Shown here piece by piece: positions 26,415 through 35,444 of a stretch of DNA of 64,000 nucleotides. Origin of the DNA: Sneathiella sp. HT1-7. Lineage in GTDB: Bacteria > Pseudomonadota > Alphaproteobacteria > Sneathiellales > Sneathiellaceae. Location of the stretch: the NCBI RefSeq assembly GCF_020731145.1, contig NZ_JAJFZN010000001.1:1-64000 (forward strand), written 5' to 3'. The notes below the pieces were generated by a model. The model was not told the DNA's origin, searched no databases, and saw only the letters and a program-made list of their open reading frames with translations. How positions within the stretch are numbered: the stretch's first letter is position 1; each line of letters starts with the position of its first letter. The translations under genes were made by a program, and so were the position numbers.

Positions 26415-29096
26415 ATGTTCGGTTCTATTGCCAAGAAGTTGTTCGGATCACCGAATGACAGGGCTCTTAAGGTCGTTCGAACCAAAGTTGACGAGATCAA
26501 TGCGTTTGAGGAAAAAATCAAGCCATTGAGTGACGCCGAACTTATAGCGAAAACCCAAGAATTTAGGGATCGCATCGAAGCCGGAGCGAAACTGGATGAC
26601 CTCTTGCCCGAGGCATTCGCCTGTGTTCGGGAAGCCGCTTGGCGCGCCCTTGGTGAGCGGCATTACGATGTCCAACTCCTTGGTGGCATTGTGCTGCATC
26701 AGGGCAAGATTACAGAAATGAAAACCGGTGAAGGTAAGACACTTGTGTCCACCTTGCCCGCTTATCTCAATGCCCTGACCGGCAAGGGTGTTCATGTAGT
26801 GACGGTGAACGACTACCTCGCCAGCCGCGATTCACAGTGGATGGGGCAAGTCTTTGCCAAGCTCGGCCTCACGGTCGGCTGTATCGTTCATGGTGTTGAC
26901 GACGCAGAACGCCGCGCGGCCTATGCGGCCGATATCACCTACGGTACGAATAACGAATTCGGGTTTGATTATCTTCGCGATAACATGAAATTTGAAAAAT
27001 CCGCCATGGTGCAGCGCGGATTTAATTTTGCCATCGTCGATGAGGTGGACAGCATCCTGATCGACGAAGCCCGAACACCACTTATTATTTCAGGCCCCGC
27101 AGAAGATTCATCCGATCTCTATCTTGCTATTGACGCCCTTATCCCCAGCTTAAAGGAAGATGACTACGAGATCGACGAAAAGGCAAAAACCGTTGGCTTT
27201 TCCGAAGATGGAACGGAAAATATCGAGCAAGTGCTAGAAGCCGCCGGATTACTTAAAGGCAGTAATCTTTATGACGTCGAGAATGTCACGATTGTCCATC
27301 ACCTGAACCAGGCCCTGCGCGCGCATAAACTGTTCGAAAAAGACAAGGACTATATCGTCAAGGATGACAAGGTCATCATCATCGACGAATTCACTGGGCG
27401 CATGATGGAGGGCCGCCGTTTTTCCGAGGGTCTTCATCAAGCACTTGAAGCAAGGGAAAAGGTTACCATTCAGCCGGAAAACCAGACCCTCGCGTCAATT
27501 ACCTTCCAGAATTATTTCCGCCTCTATGACAAACTCGCTGGGATGACCGGTACTGCCGCGACAGAGGCAGATGAGTTTCATGAAATCTACGGCCTTGAGG
27601 TCGTTGAAATTCCGACCAACGTTCCTGTCGCCCGTATTGACGCCGATGACGAGGTTTACCGGACGGCAGAAGAAAAGTATGATGCCATCGTCGTCACCAT
27701 TGAAGAGTGCGCTAAAAGAGGTCAGCCAGTTCTCGTCGGGACGGTCTCCATTGAGAAATCGGAAATGCTTTCCGAACTTCTCAAAAAGAAGAAAATCCCT
27801 CATAAGGTCCTGAACGCCCGTTACCATGAACAGGAAGCCGAGATCATCAGTCAAGCCGGACGCGTTGGCGCCGTGACGATTGCAACCAACATGGCGGGCC
27901 GTGGTACGGACATCAAACTTGGTGGCAACGAAGAAATGATGATTGCAGCCAGAACCGCAGATCTCACGGATGAGACGGAAATTGCCAAAGTTGCGGTCGA
28001 ATTGAAGGCGGAAATCGAGGAACAACGCAAGCAGGTCCTCGCCGCGGGCGGGCTTTTCGTTATCGGAACAGAGCGACACGAATCGCGGCGGATTGATAAT
28101 CAGCTTCGGGGCCGTTCCGGGCGACAGGGTGATCCGGGCACATCACGTTTCTTCCTGTCCCTGCAGGATGATCTGATGCGCATTTTTGGCTCGGAACGCA
28201 TGGATGGCATGCTGCGCAAGCTGGGGCTTGAAGACGGCGAGGCGATCATTCATCCCTGGATCAACAAGGCGCTTGAAAAAGCACAGCAAAAGGTTGAGGC
28301 ACGCAACTACGAAATCCGTAAGAATCTGTTGAAATTCGATGACGTCATGAATGACCAGCGGAAAGTCATTTATGAACAACGCATTGAATTGATGGATACT
28401 CAGGATGTATCCGAGACGGTCAACACGATGCAGGAAGAAGTGATTGACGACCTTGTCGACGCCCATATTCCTCCAAAAGCCTATCCAGAACAATGGGATA
28501 CCGAAGGTCTTAAGCAGGCCGTTGAGCGAATACTTGCGCTGGACCTGCCCATCGACGAATGGGCTGCTGAAGAAGGGATCGCTGACGAGGAAATCCGAGA
28601 CCGCCTGAAGGATGCAACAAAGCGCAAAATGGCCGAAAAAGCCGTCCGCTACGGCTCTGAAGTCATGCGCATGGTTGAGAAAAGTATTTTACTGCAAATC
28701 CTCGATCAAGCGTGGAAGGATCACCTTCTGCAACTTGACCAGCTTCGCCAGGGCGTATCACTTCGGGCCTATGCCCAGAAAGACCCGCTCAATGAGTATA
28801 AGAGCGAAGCCTTCAACATGTTCGAAATGATGCTGAACCAGCTCCGCGAGACCGTGACGACCTATCTATCTCATGTTCAGCTTCAAAATCCCACCGAGCA
28901 ACTGCAGCGCGAGGAACCGGACGAAAGTGAAATGACCACCACTCATATCGATCCGACAACCGGCGAAAACGAGTTTGAGACGGCGGAACTAAACCCGGAG
29001 GGAACCAACTCGGAAAACTGGGGCAAAGTGCGCCGGAATGCCCCCTGCCCTTGTGGTTCCGGTAAGAAATTCAAGCAATGCCACGGACGAGTTTGA
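26415..29096 (+). CDS. secA: Protein translocase ATPase SecA
   Basis: Motor ATPase that drives preproteins through SecYEG. Nucleotide-binding domain 1 has Walker [13 protein letters not shown] and DEAD-like [13 protein letters not shown], then the preprotein cross-linking domain. NBD2 has [13 protein letters not shown] and [11 protein letters not shown], followed by the helical wing and scaffold. The C-terminal zinc finger for SecB and ribosome contact is intact ([13 protein letters not shown]). Length 893 residues. A TerB-like gene follows closely, and the pair ends at a terminator near 29600. Confidence 0.98.
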   Translation: MFGSIAKKLFGSPNDRALKVVRTKVDEINAFEEKIKPLSDAELIAKTQEFRDRIEAGAKLDDLLPEAFACVREAAWRALGERHYDVQLLGGIVLHQGKITEMKTGEGKTLVSTLPAYLNALTGKGVHVVTVNDYLASRDSQWMGQVFAKLGLTVGCIVHGVDDAERRAAYAADITYGTNNEFGFDYLRDNMKFEKSAMVQRGFNFAIVDEVDSILIDEARTPLIISGPAEDSSDLYLAIDALIPSLKEDDYEIDEKAKTVGFSEDGTENIEQVLEAAGLLKGSNLYDVENVTIVHHLNQALRAHKLFEKDKDYIVKDDKVIIIDEFTGRMMEGRRFSEGLHQALEAREKVTIQPENQTLASITFQNYFRLYDKLAGMTGTAATEADEFHEIYGLEVVEIPTNVPVARIDADDEVYRTAEEKYDAIVVTIEECAKRGQPVLVGTVSIEKSEMLSELLKKKKIPHKVLNARYHEQEAEIISQAGRVGAVTIATNMAGRGTDIKLGGNEEMMIAARTADLTDETEIAKVAVELKAEIEEQRKQVLAAGGLFVIGTERHESRRIDNQLRGRSGRQGDPGTSRFFLSLQDDLMRIFGSERMDGMLRKLGLEDGEAIIHPWINKALEKAQQKVEARNYEIRKNLLKFDDVMNDQRKVIYEQRIELMDTQDVSETVNTMQEEVIDDLVDAHIPPKAYPEQWDTEGLKQAVERILALDLPIDEWAAEEGIADEEIRDRLKDATKRKMAEKAVRYGSEVMRMVEKSILLQILDQAWKDHLLQLDQLRQGVSLRAYAQKDPLNEYKSEAFNMFEMMLNQLRETVTTYLSHVQLQNPTEQLQREEPDESEMTTTHIDPTTGENEFETAELNPEGTNSENWGKVRRNAPCPCGSGKKFKQCHGRV

Positions 29097-29130
29097 AGAA
29101 AAAGCAAGTAACGCTGTATCAAGGCTGACA

Positions 29131-29589
29131 ATGATTTCGTTTTTAAAGTCACTTCTATCTGAGAACAATGCAACCAAACCTGCGACGCAGGATGAGGCTC
29201 ATATCGCGACAGCCGCGCTATTAATTGAGGCGGCCTTGTCGGATGACGATTATCAGGACGTGGAGCGAGATGCTATCGTCAACGTGCTGATCCGTCATTA
29301 CAGTATATCGGATACGGATGCGCGGGAGCTGGTGCATGAAGCCGAACAAGCACAGGCCGCGTCGGAGCAGCTCTTTTATTTTACAAGGACCGTCAAAGAC
29401 AGCTTTCCTGCTGAAACCCGCGTGCAAATGATCGAGATGCTTTGGGAAATTGCCTATGCGGACGGGGTGGTGAGTAAATTTGAGGCCAATCTAGTCCGCC
29501 GGATTGCTGGCCTCATTTACGTCAGTGACCGTGAACGCGGCGATGCCCGCAAAAGGGTGATCGCCCGTCTTGGAATCAAAGAGGATTGA
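29131..29589 (+). CDS. TerB/DjlA-type tellurite resistance domain protein
   Basis: A 152-residue all-helical protein matching the TerB-like family: HIATAALLIEAALSDDDYQDVERDAI in the first half and MIEMLWEIAYADGVVSKFEANLVRRIA in the second. The acidic D-x-x-x-x-E positions bind metal in TerB homologues. The family name comes from tellurite resistance but most chromosomal members have no known role. The start is the ATG at 29131 (MISFLKSLLSE), 34 bases after secA, so it is probably co-transcribed with secA. The open frame overlapping secA upstream is not used. Confidence 0.82.
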   Translation: MISFLKSLLSENNATKPATQDEAHIATAALLIEAALSDDDYQDVERDAIVNVLIRHYSISDTDARELVHEAEQAQAASEQLFYFTRTVKDSFPAETRVQMIEMLWEIAYADGVVSKFEANLVRRIAGLIYVSDRERGDARKRVIARLGIKED

Positions 29590-29596
29590 TTTTTCG

Positions 29597-29625
29597 ACAA
29601 CCTACATATTTTGGGGTTGTTTTTC
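29597..29625 (+). terminator. Terminator after secA-terB
   Basis: ACAACC (29597-29602) pairs with GGTTGT (29615-29620) around a 12-base loop, followed by TTTTCC. Placed 10 bases after the TerB-like stop. Confidence 0.6.
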
Positions 29626-29706
29626 CCCGTTATTAGCGATAATCCGTAATATGACATTAATGATGTCTTATGCGTATTGCTTTGATGAACTGGCTGGAGA
29701 ATCTAA

Positions 29707-30045
29707 ATGACCTACGTTGTTACCGAAAATTGCATCCGCTGCAAATATATGGACTGCGTGGAAGTCTGTCCGGTAGATTGTTTCTATGAAGGTGACAATA
29801 TGCTGGTGATACATCCCGACGAATGTATCGATTGCGGTGTATGTGAACCTGAATGTCCTGCTGAAGCCATTCTACCTGATACGGAAGAAACCGCTGAAAA
29901 ATTCCTCGACCTTAACCGAGAGTATTCGGAAATTTGGCCTAACATTACGCAGAAAGGCGAACCGCCGGCAGATTCAGAGGAATGGGACGGAAAGCCTAAT
30001 AAGTATCCCGAAGAATTCAGCCCGAAACCCGGCGCTGAGGGATAA
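29707..30045 (+). CDS. fdxA: 7Fe ferredoxin FdxA
   Basis: Small electron carrier with one [3Fe-4S] and one [4Fe-4S] cluster. The cysteine pattern is intact: [17 protein letters not shown] in the first half and [12 protein letters not shown] in the second. The C-terminal extension (about 50 residues, [20 protein letters not shown]) is typical of the alphaproteobacterial FdxA group. Length 112 residues, GGAG ribosome site. In Alphaproteobacteria it commonly lies just upstream of carD, as here. A possible electron donor for the sulfite reductase at 35445. Confidence 0.95.
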   Translation: MTYVVTENCIRCKYMDCVEVCPVDCFYEGDNMLVIHPDECIDCGVCEPECPAEAILPDTEETAEKFLDLNREYSEIWPNITQKGEPPADSEEWDGKPNKYPEEFSPKPGAEG

Positions 30046-30245
30046 TGGAGCGGGCCGCCCGCCCTTGGCACTCTTTAAGTCGCCACGATCTATGTAACAA
30101 TATTAGCTTTTCGCGCAAAATTGTGCTATATTCCTTGCCATACTTCAGGTTTGCTTAGTGAGAATAGCGTATAAATGGCTTGCTTGGCCTATTAGCGCAA
30201 AATGTATCATGGCCTGATTTTGATGTTTAGTGTGAGTATTTGCAG

Positions 30246-30285
30246 CGCTGTAAATGCAGCGGTTTTTTTTGCGTTAATGCAAAAA
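30246..30285 (+). promoter_or_regulatory. Terminator-like hairpin plus overlapping second stem in the carD leader
   Basis: CGCTG (30246-30250) pairs with CAGCG (30257-30261) and is followed by eight T (30263-30270), the form of an intrinsic terminator. The last part of the T tract can itself pair in a second stem, TTTTTGC (30266-30272) with GCAAAAA (30279-30285). This lies 34-73 bases before the carD ATG. It could end fdxA transcripts or act as an attenuator of carD. Confidence 0.5.
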
Positions 30286-30318
30286 TATGAATTTCCGCGG
30301 TTGATGAGAAGGACTTAA

Positions 30319-30816
30319 ATGACAAAAGAAATGGATTTTGCACCACTCGATCATGTGGTTTATCCGACCCACGGCGTTGGACAAGTTATCAGTATCGAAG
30401 AGCAGGAAATTTCCGGAATGGCGTTGACGCTTTATGTCGTCGATTTTGCCCATGAGAAGATGACGCTCCGCGTACCGATCAAACAGGCCAAGAACGTCGG
30501 AATGCGCCCCTTGTCGACACCGAAGAAGATGAAGAGTGCATTGGATACACTCAAAGGCCGCGCCCGTATCAAACGCACAATGTGGAGCCGCCGCGCTCAG
30601 GAGTATGAAGCAAAAATCAACTCCGGCGATCCAGTACAGATTGCAGAAGTTGTTCGGGATTTGCATCGCAATGAGGATCAACCCGATCAATCATACAGCG
30701 AGCGCCAGATTTATGAAGCGGCTCTTGTAAGGCTCTCACGTGAGCTTGCTGTCGTTGAACAGATCGAGGCGGATGCCGCCACGGAGAAGGTTCAGAAGGT
30801 ACTAAAAGCTGCCTGA
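30319..30816 (+). CDS. CarD family transcriptional regulator
   Basis: CarD/CdnL proteins bind RNA polymerase beta through an N-terminal RID domain and stabilise open promoter complexes, notably at rRNA promoters. The RID domain is visible: DHVVYPTHGVGQVISIEEQEI and YVVDFAHEKMTLRVPIKQ (residues about 8-60). A C-terminal helical DNA-contacting domain follows, with TMWSRRAQEYEAKINSGD and YEAALVRLSRELA. Length 165 residues. Likely essential or growth-rate related in Alphaproteobacteria. An intrinsic terminator follows directly. Confidence 0.94.
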   Translation: MTKEMDFAPLDHVVYPTHGVGQVISIEEQEISGMALTLYVVDFAHEKMTLRVPIKQAKNVGMRPLSTPKKMKSALDTLKGRARIKRTMWSRRAQEYEAKINSGDPVQIAEVVRDLHRNEDQPDQSYSERQIYEAALVRLSRELAVVEQIEADAATEKVQKVLKAA

Positions 30817-30843
30817 CTTTCAATGACATAATATTCAAAAAGG

Positions 30844-30870
30844 GCCCGGAAGAAATTCCGGGCTTTTTTT
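30844..30870 (+). terminator. Intrinsic terminator of carD
   Basis: GCCCGGAA (30844-30851), loop GAAA, TTCCGGGC (30856-30863), then seven T: a textbook intrinsic terminator 28 bases after the carD stop. Confidence 0.9.
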
Positions 30871-30939
30871 GTATAAATTTGTCGTAATTTTCTTTGTTGG
30901 ACTTGCCAAGCTCCCCCATAGGTTTCATTGTAACCAACT

Positions 30940-31755
30940 ATGAAATCCAGAAAATACAAAGAAAAATTTGGATGCTTAACCGCCTCTAAAAGAGTATGGG
31001 CCATTGCCTCAATCCATGGGGAAGCAGATGCCCTCATGGCCATACATGATGAAATTTCCCGGCGGTGGCGGCATGGTGACCGAATCGTATATCTTGGAAA
31101 TTATCTCGGCCGCGGCGCGAAAGTCCGGGAAGTTTTCGACGAACTTTTATCCTTTCGTATAAATCGCCTATGTCTTCCGGGCATGATCCCGGAGGATATT
31201 GTATACCTGCGCGGCGCGCAGGAGGAAATCTGGCGCAGCCTGCTGCAACTCCAGCTCGCACCGCAACCCACAGAAGTTCTCGACTGGATGGTCGCGAATG
31301 ACGTTGGCCATTCACTCGCGGCGTATGATGAAACTCCAGATGAGGTTCGCAAATATGTTCGTGAAGGCATTCTCGCAACGACCAAATGGACAAACCGTCT
31401 ACGTGAGAAAATGCGATCCTATCCAGGTCATAATGATATTTTTATCGCACTGCGCCGGGCCGCCTATACAGAGGATGGTGAATTACTCTTTGTTCATGCC
31501 GGGCTGGATCCGGCACTTCCGGTCATCGAGCAAAATGACAGCTTTTGGTGGGGCAATCGCCGGTTTAATGAAATTAGCTCGCCTTATTTCGGATTTAGAC
31601 GCGTCATCAGGGGATACGAGAAGGAGCATGGAGGCGTCACTATTAAACCTTATACGGTCACGCTTGATGGAGGTAGCGGCTTCGGCGGCACGCTGGAGGC
31701 CGCGTGTTTTTCCCTCGATGGAACAATCGCCGACCAGGTCAGCGTTCCAGCCTGA
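30940..31755 (+). CDS. Metallophosphoesterase-fold protein with degenerate catalytic motifs
   Basis: A 271-residue protein aligned by eye to PPP-type phosphatases/ApaH, but with its metal ligands replaced. The first motif (normally GDxHG) reads ASIHG at 23-27; the second (GDxxDRG) reads GNYLGRG at 53-59; the third (GNHE) reads GAQE at 92-95. Only the late HAGL motif at 186-189 is normal. Asp, Asp, Asn and His ligands are therefore lost, and phosphatase activity is unlikely. The frame is full length and undamaged, so it is not a decayed gene but probably a binding or regulatory pseudoenzyme. It follows carD's terminator and converges with the M48 protease gene (11 bases). Confidence 0.75.
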   Translation: MKSRKYKEKFGCLTASKRVWAIASIHGEADALMAIHDEISRRWRHGDRIVYLGNYLGRGAKVREVFDELLSFRINRLCLPGMIPEDIVYLRGAQEEIWRSLLQLQLAPQPTEVLDWMVANDVGHSLAAYDETPDEVRKYVREGILATTKWTNRLREKMRSYPGHNDIFIALRRAAYTEDGELLFVHAGLDPALPVIEQNDSFWWGNRRFNEISSPYFGFRRVIRGYEKEHGGVTIKPYTVTLDGGSGFGGTLEAACFSLDGTIADQVSVPA

Positions 31756-31766
31756 GAACAAACATG

Positions 31767-33260
31767 CTAACTTCCGCCTCGCAAATTTTTGTAAGGTTGT
31801 CCAACCGGCGGCATGCCATTTTCAAATGATGGATTGAGTAGGATAAACAGTGCCTTTTTATCCTTAGTCACATCGGCCATCCCGGCTAGTATGGCGCCTA
31901 TATCTGTCTTTTCAGAAACTGTTTCAATCTTCATCAGGACCGGCTTTATCGCTGCTGCTTCCGCGGCATCGAGGGGGCGAAAACTGTTGTAACTCCCTGT
32001 GAAGCTATTTTGGAGAGCATTACCCGGATTTGTTGTCTGATAAATGAACCGTGCAACGCGGTCACCGCCAAAGTCAATCACGGCGGCGGTCAGGTAAATT
32101 TTTTGTCCACTCTGCTCGAGGATAAGACGCGTAACTGCCGCCGGCGCCCCTCTCACTTCGGTCGTAGAGACAGATGGAACCTGCAATTTTGCCAACCACA
32201 CATTCTTTAGATAATCCGCCATTGATTGCCCTGGGCTACTTAACTTCCCAAGGTCGAAGACCATTTGGTTGCCCGTACCATCAACGGCATAAACAGCGCG
32301 CGAGGAGTTAATAAGCTGGAAGCCTTCCGGGGCGGAAAATTTGAATCGCAATTCTGGATGCAGAAATTCTCGCCCTCGAATGATCCCTTCTTTTGGATCA
32401 TCCCCATAGAGCATACCGTCAATGGCACCGAAATACCGACTGCGCCCATATTCCCGGTCAAGGTCATCAGAATTTGCAGCCGCCGATGCCGAGGCGCGCC
32501 CGATCCGGTCATCTGTTTGAGGGTGGGATGCAAAAAAATCAAAACTGCCACCGGCCGAATTCCCCGTGAGCGCCGCCATATATTCAGTCTGCGCGTCCAT
32601 CCTTTTCAGAAAATCGGCCATAGCTTCGCGAGGATATCCGGCAAGGCCTAAATATTTCACGCCTAACTGATCCGCTTCATATTCCTGATCGCGTGAATAG
32701 CCCGCGACGTAGAGCCCGCCTAGCTGCTGCCCTAATTCCTGCACAACAGAGCTCCCCGTCAGGACAGCTGCAAGGGCGCCGATTAACCCGATTCCTGTCG
32801 CACGCGATTGGCGGGCGGCGCCATGGCGGGCCGTAACATGGCCGATTTCATGCGCAAGAACGCCTGCGACCTCCGCCTCATTATTGGCGAGGGCGAGAAG
32901 GCCGCGCGTGATATAGACATAGCCACCGGGAAGAGCAAAGGCATTGACCACCGGAGAGTTCAGAATAGTGAATCGCCATGGCAAATCCCGCATTTCAGAG
33001 ACAAAGGCAAGGCGCAGTCCAATATCCAACACATAGTCATTCAAGCCTTCCTTCATATATTCGCCGCCATATTGGGCAACGACTTGCGAATGCTGCTTGG
33101 CACCAATCTCCCTATCGTCGCTCGGCTCGAAAATAGAAAAGAGATTATCAAACAAGTCGGCCTTGGCTGGCGTGCTGAATGGCAAAGACCCCATGACGAA
33201 CAACGGTATGAGCGCATGCCTCATAAGCTTCCAAATCTCGCATCCAAATTTGATATTCAT
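31767..33260 (-). CDS. M48 family zinc metalloprotease (BepA/LoiP-like), exported
   Basis: Periplasmic or membrane-associated protease thought to act in outer membrane quality control. The signal segment LMRHALIPLFVMGSLPFSTPAKA precedes the mature start. The HEIGH zinc motif is at about residues 137-141 and the third ligand is in the QEYEADQLGVKYL segment. A roughly 200-residue C-terminal extension (from about 270) forms a domain seen in Zn-protease COG4784-type proteins. The ATG at 33260 is chosen for its AAGGAT ribosome site. It begins seven bases after the thermonuclease-like stop, so the two are co-transcribed. Confidence 0.88.
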   Translation of the reverse strand: MNIKFGCEIWKLMRHALIPLFVMGSLPFSTPAKADLFDNLFSIFEPSDDREIGAKQHSQVVAQYGGEYMKEGLNDYVLDIGLRLAFVSEMRDLPWRFTILNSPVVNAFALPGGYVYITRGLLALANNEAEVAGVLAHEIGHVTARHGAARQSRATGIGLIGALAAVLTGSSVVQELGQQLGGLYVAGYSRDQEYEADQLGVKYLGLAGYPREAMADFLKRMDAQTEYMAALTGNSAGGSFDFFASHPQTDDRIGRASASAAANSDDLDREYGRSRYFGAIDGMLYGDDPKEGIIRGREFLHPELRFKFSAPEGFQLINSSRAVYAVDGTGNQMVFDLGKLSSPGQSMADYLKNVWLAKLQVPSVSTTEVRGAPAAVTRLILEQSGQKIYLTAAVIDFGGDRVARFIYQTTNPGNALQNSFTGSYNSFRPLDAAEAAAIKPVLMKIETVSEKTDIGAILAGMADVTKDKKALFILLNPSFENGMPPVGQPYKNLRGGS

Positions 33261-33267
33261 TCTATCC

Positions 33268-34047
33268 TTATCCTTCACCCGCCGCGTCGCTAAGTTCGAG
33301 CTGCTCGGGGAAATCAAGCTCCAAATAGGGTCCGTTATAAAAACGCACCAGCCCCCTTACAATAACTGATCTATTCTTTAGATCCTCAATCTTCCAGTCC
33401 CCTTGTCCAAATTTTTTGCGTGACCGCGACGATATAGCGACCGTAAAGTCATTGCGCCAATCCTCCCCAAAGTTAAGATATGTGGCGCTACCCCCGCGAT
33501 AAACTTCCCGAACTATGCCTTTTGCAACGATGAACTGGCCATTCCAGTACTGCCGTGCAGGACGATTCGCATTAACGATCTTGAAATGACGCCAAATTCC
33601 AAGATTTTCAATTTCTGCAGCCTTCTCCGCTTGCACGAGTCGCTGCCGAAGGGCGGGAGGATAGTCCGGCGCCCCACTCCACACCCCAAAGCCTCGCGCA
33701 ACAAGCTGTTCCTGCAGCCACGTCCCATCGGTCAGCAATATTTTACCATGAATATCTCCATAGCGATTTCGCGCACTGCCGGATTCCCTAAAGGGCTGAA
33801 CATCAAGCTTAAAGGAAGGCGGGTTAAATGACCGCTGAAGATAACTCTGTGCGTCTCGGTAAAGCTCAGGGTCTTGCGCCTCTTCAACAAGGCGCACACC
33901 GTAAAGTGCAACATGCATATTATTCACGGTAACTACCCGATCAACTTCAACCCTGTCCGCCACAAGTGTTTGAATCCCCGATCCAGCGGATGCCATAGAC
34001 ATGGTTCCGATGCAAATTACCACCGCCGCGAAAGCTGAAAAGCGCAT
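33268..34047 (-). CDS. Exported thermonuclease (SNase)-fold protein, catalytic residues altered
   Basis: A 259-residue protein with a cleavable signal (MRFSAFAAVVICIGTMSMASAG) and an SNase-like OB-fold domain (about 20-155) recognisable from DGTWLQEQLVARGFGVWS and AEKAAEIENLGIW. Active-site positions differ from staphylococcal nuclease: the RLIGID segment reads VALYGVR, and YGR reads YGD, so both catalytic Arg appear lost. A second beta-rich domain follows (AKGIVREVYRG to YLELDFPEQLEL). Start ATG 34047 has a perfect AGGAGG. A nuclease activity should not be assumed. Paired with the M48 protease, suggesting a periplasmic role. Confidence 0.75.
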   Translation of the reverse strand: MRFSAFAAVVICIGTMSMASAGSGIQTLVADRVEVDRVVTVNNMHVALYGVRLVEEAQDPELYRDAQSYLQRSFNPPSFKLDVQPFRESGSARNRYGDIHGKILLTDGTWLQEQLVARGFGVWSGAPDYPPALRQRLVQAEKAAEIENLGIWRHFKIVNANRPARQYWNGQFIVAKGIVREVYRGGSATYLNFGEDWRNDFTVAISSRSRKKFGQGDWKIEDLKNRSVIVRGLVRFYNGPYLELDFPEQLELSDAAGEG

Positions 34048-34230
34048 GATCCCTCCTGACCTCAGTTTGATGAAATAATGGTCCGCGATCAATTATATTA
34101 AAGAGTATCAGGCTCCGCTCTTTCATATTTCACATTATTTTATTGTGTAATATTTTTTATACATTTTTAGTTGATATTATATTTTATACCCCATAAATAT
34201 TATTCTAGATCAATTTTTATGGGAAAAAAG

Positions 34231-34980
34231 ATGACCAATACCGCCGTTAAATTTTGCCCCGAATCAGAAGCCGCCCGCCTCCGCGGTCTTTATGGTCACC
34301 TTTCCGGCCTCGAATTACTCGACGTGCTTGTACATAACGAACTCAAGGGGGAAGTTATGCTCTCGTCGTCATTTGGCGCTGAATCTTCTGTCCTTCTGGA
34401 TCTCGTCGCGCAGGTTGATCCGGCAATACCCGTTATCTTTCTCGATACGCGACGGCTTTTTGGAGAAACACTCCGTTATCAGAAAACCCTCACTGATCAC
34501 CTCGGTCTGGAAGATGTCCGAATTATCCGGCCCGATGATGGCGTTCTGTTGCGGCTCGATCCTGAAGATATGCTGTTCAGTGATGATCCAGATAAATGCT
34601 GCCATATTCGAAAAGTCGCTCCTCTTGATAACATACTGAATAAAATGGGTAATTTTGGATACAAGGCCTGGATTACCGGCCGGAAGCAATTCCAGGCGGC
34701 AACCCGCACAGCCCTTCCAACGATTGAAGCCGACACCGATTTCGTCAAAATTAACCCTCTCGCCAACTGGACGAATGACGATATCAAGCAAGCCTTTCTT
34801 GCAAAGAATTTACCGCCCCATCCACTCGTTGCCGATGGCTTCAAATCTATCGGCTGCATGCCCTGCACAAGCCGTGTCGCCGAAGGTGCCGATCCCCGGT
34901 CCGGCCGCTGGGCAGGCCGAGATAAAACGGAATGTGGCATACATCTGTCGAAGCGGACTGATATGACGACAGCTATATAA
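34231..34980 (+). CDS. cysH: Adenylyl-sulfate (APS) reductase, CysH
   Basis: Reduces activated sulfate to sulfite in assimilatory sulfur metabolism. PP-loop-type motif MLSSSFGAESSVLLDL near the N-terminus, catalytic Cys in ECGIHL at the C-terminus. The paired cysteines KCCHIRK and CMPC bind a [4Fe-4S] cluster, marking it as the APS-type rather than the PAPS-type enzyme. Start ATG 34231 follows GGGA by six bases; an ATG at 34219 is possible. Length 249 residues. It leads the sulfur block cysH-DUF2849-cysI-DUF934, separated from DUF2849 by 134 AT-rich bases. Confidence 0.93.
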   Translation: MTNTAVKFCPESEAARLRGLYGHLSGLELLDVLVHNELKGEVMLSSSFGAESSVLLDLVAQVDPAIPVIFLDTRRLFGETLRYQKTLTDHLGLEDVRIIRPDDGVLLRLDPEDMLFSDDPDKCCHIRKVAPLDNILNKMGNFGYKAWITGRKQFQAATRTALPTIEADTDFVKINPLANWTNDDIKQAFLAKNLPPHPLVADGFKSIGCMPCTSRVAEGADPRSGRWAGRDKTECGIHLSKRTDMTTAI

Positions 34981-34995
34981 TACATATTTTTACTG

Positions 34996-35040
34996 TATTA
35001 TTAATATAACTCACATTTTTATTGATATATTAATATAAAT
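34996..35040 (+). repeat. AT-rich intergenic region with a repeated ATTAATATAA
   Basis: Between cysH and the DUF2849 gene the DNA is strikingly AT-rich, and ATTAATATAA occurs twice in direct orientation (35000-35009 and 35029-35038), 29 bases apart, i.e. close to three helical turns. It could be a promoter with paired regulator sites for the sulfite reductase operon. No known operator consensus was matched. Confidence 0.4.
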
Positions 35041-35114
35041 ACATAATTATAAGAGACAGATAGAAATTGCCTCACGTCCGGCTGGCTGTTGAGACTTTTC
35101 AAAGGAGAACAATA

Positions 35115-35429
35115 ATGGCACTACAGGTTTACACGGCTTCTCTTCTAAAAGAGGGACTTGTTGCATATCTCGCTCTCGAGAATGGCCGTCCGTCTTGGAC
35201 ATCCGATATTCATCAGGCAACAGTTAGCGAAATGGCTACGCTGGACGACCTTAAGCAAGCTGCGGAGCAATCGGAACAGGACAATATTATCGTCGCGCCC
35301 TATGCGATTGACGTTCTTAAGACAGAAAATGGTATTGTCGCCACGACAAAGCGCGAACAGATTCGCGCTGAAGGACCGACAATCGAGCTACCGCAGGATA
35401 CGACACGCGAGAGCCGTCAGGCCGCATAA
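35115..35429 (+). CDS. DUF2849 domain-containing protein
   Basis: A 104-residue protein of unknown function found almost always beside sulfite reductase genes in Alphaproteobacteria. Recognised by QVYTASLLKEGLVAYL near its start and the later DNIIVAPYAIDV. No catalytic motif or membrane segment is seen. The ATG at 35115 has an AAAGGAGAAC ribosome site; the frame extends upstream without support. Located 15 bases before cysI, so it is co-translated and probably assists siroheme enzyme function, by association only. Confidence 0.85.
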   Translation: MALQVYTASLLKEGLVAYLALENGRPSWTSDIHQATVSEMATLDDLKQAAEQSEQDNIIVAPYAIDVLKTENGIVATTKREQIRAEGPTIELPQDTTRESRQAA

Positions 35430-35444
35430 ACTTTAAGGTCCGCC

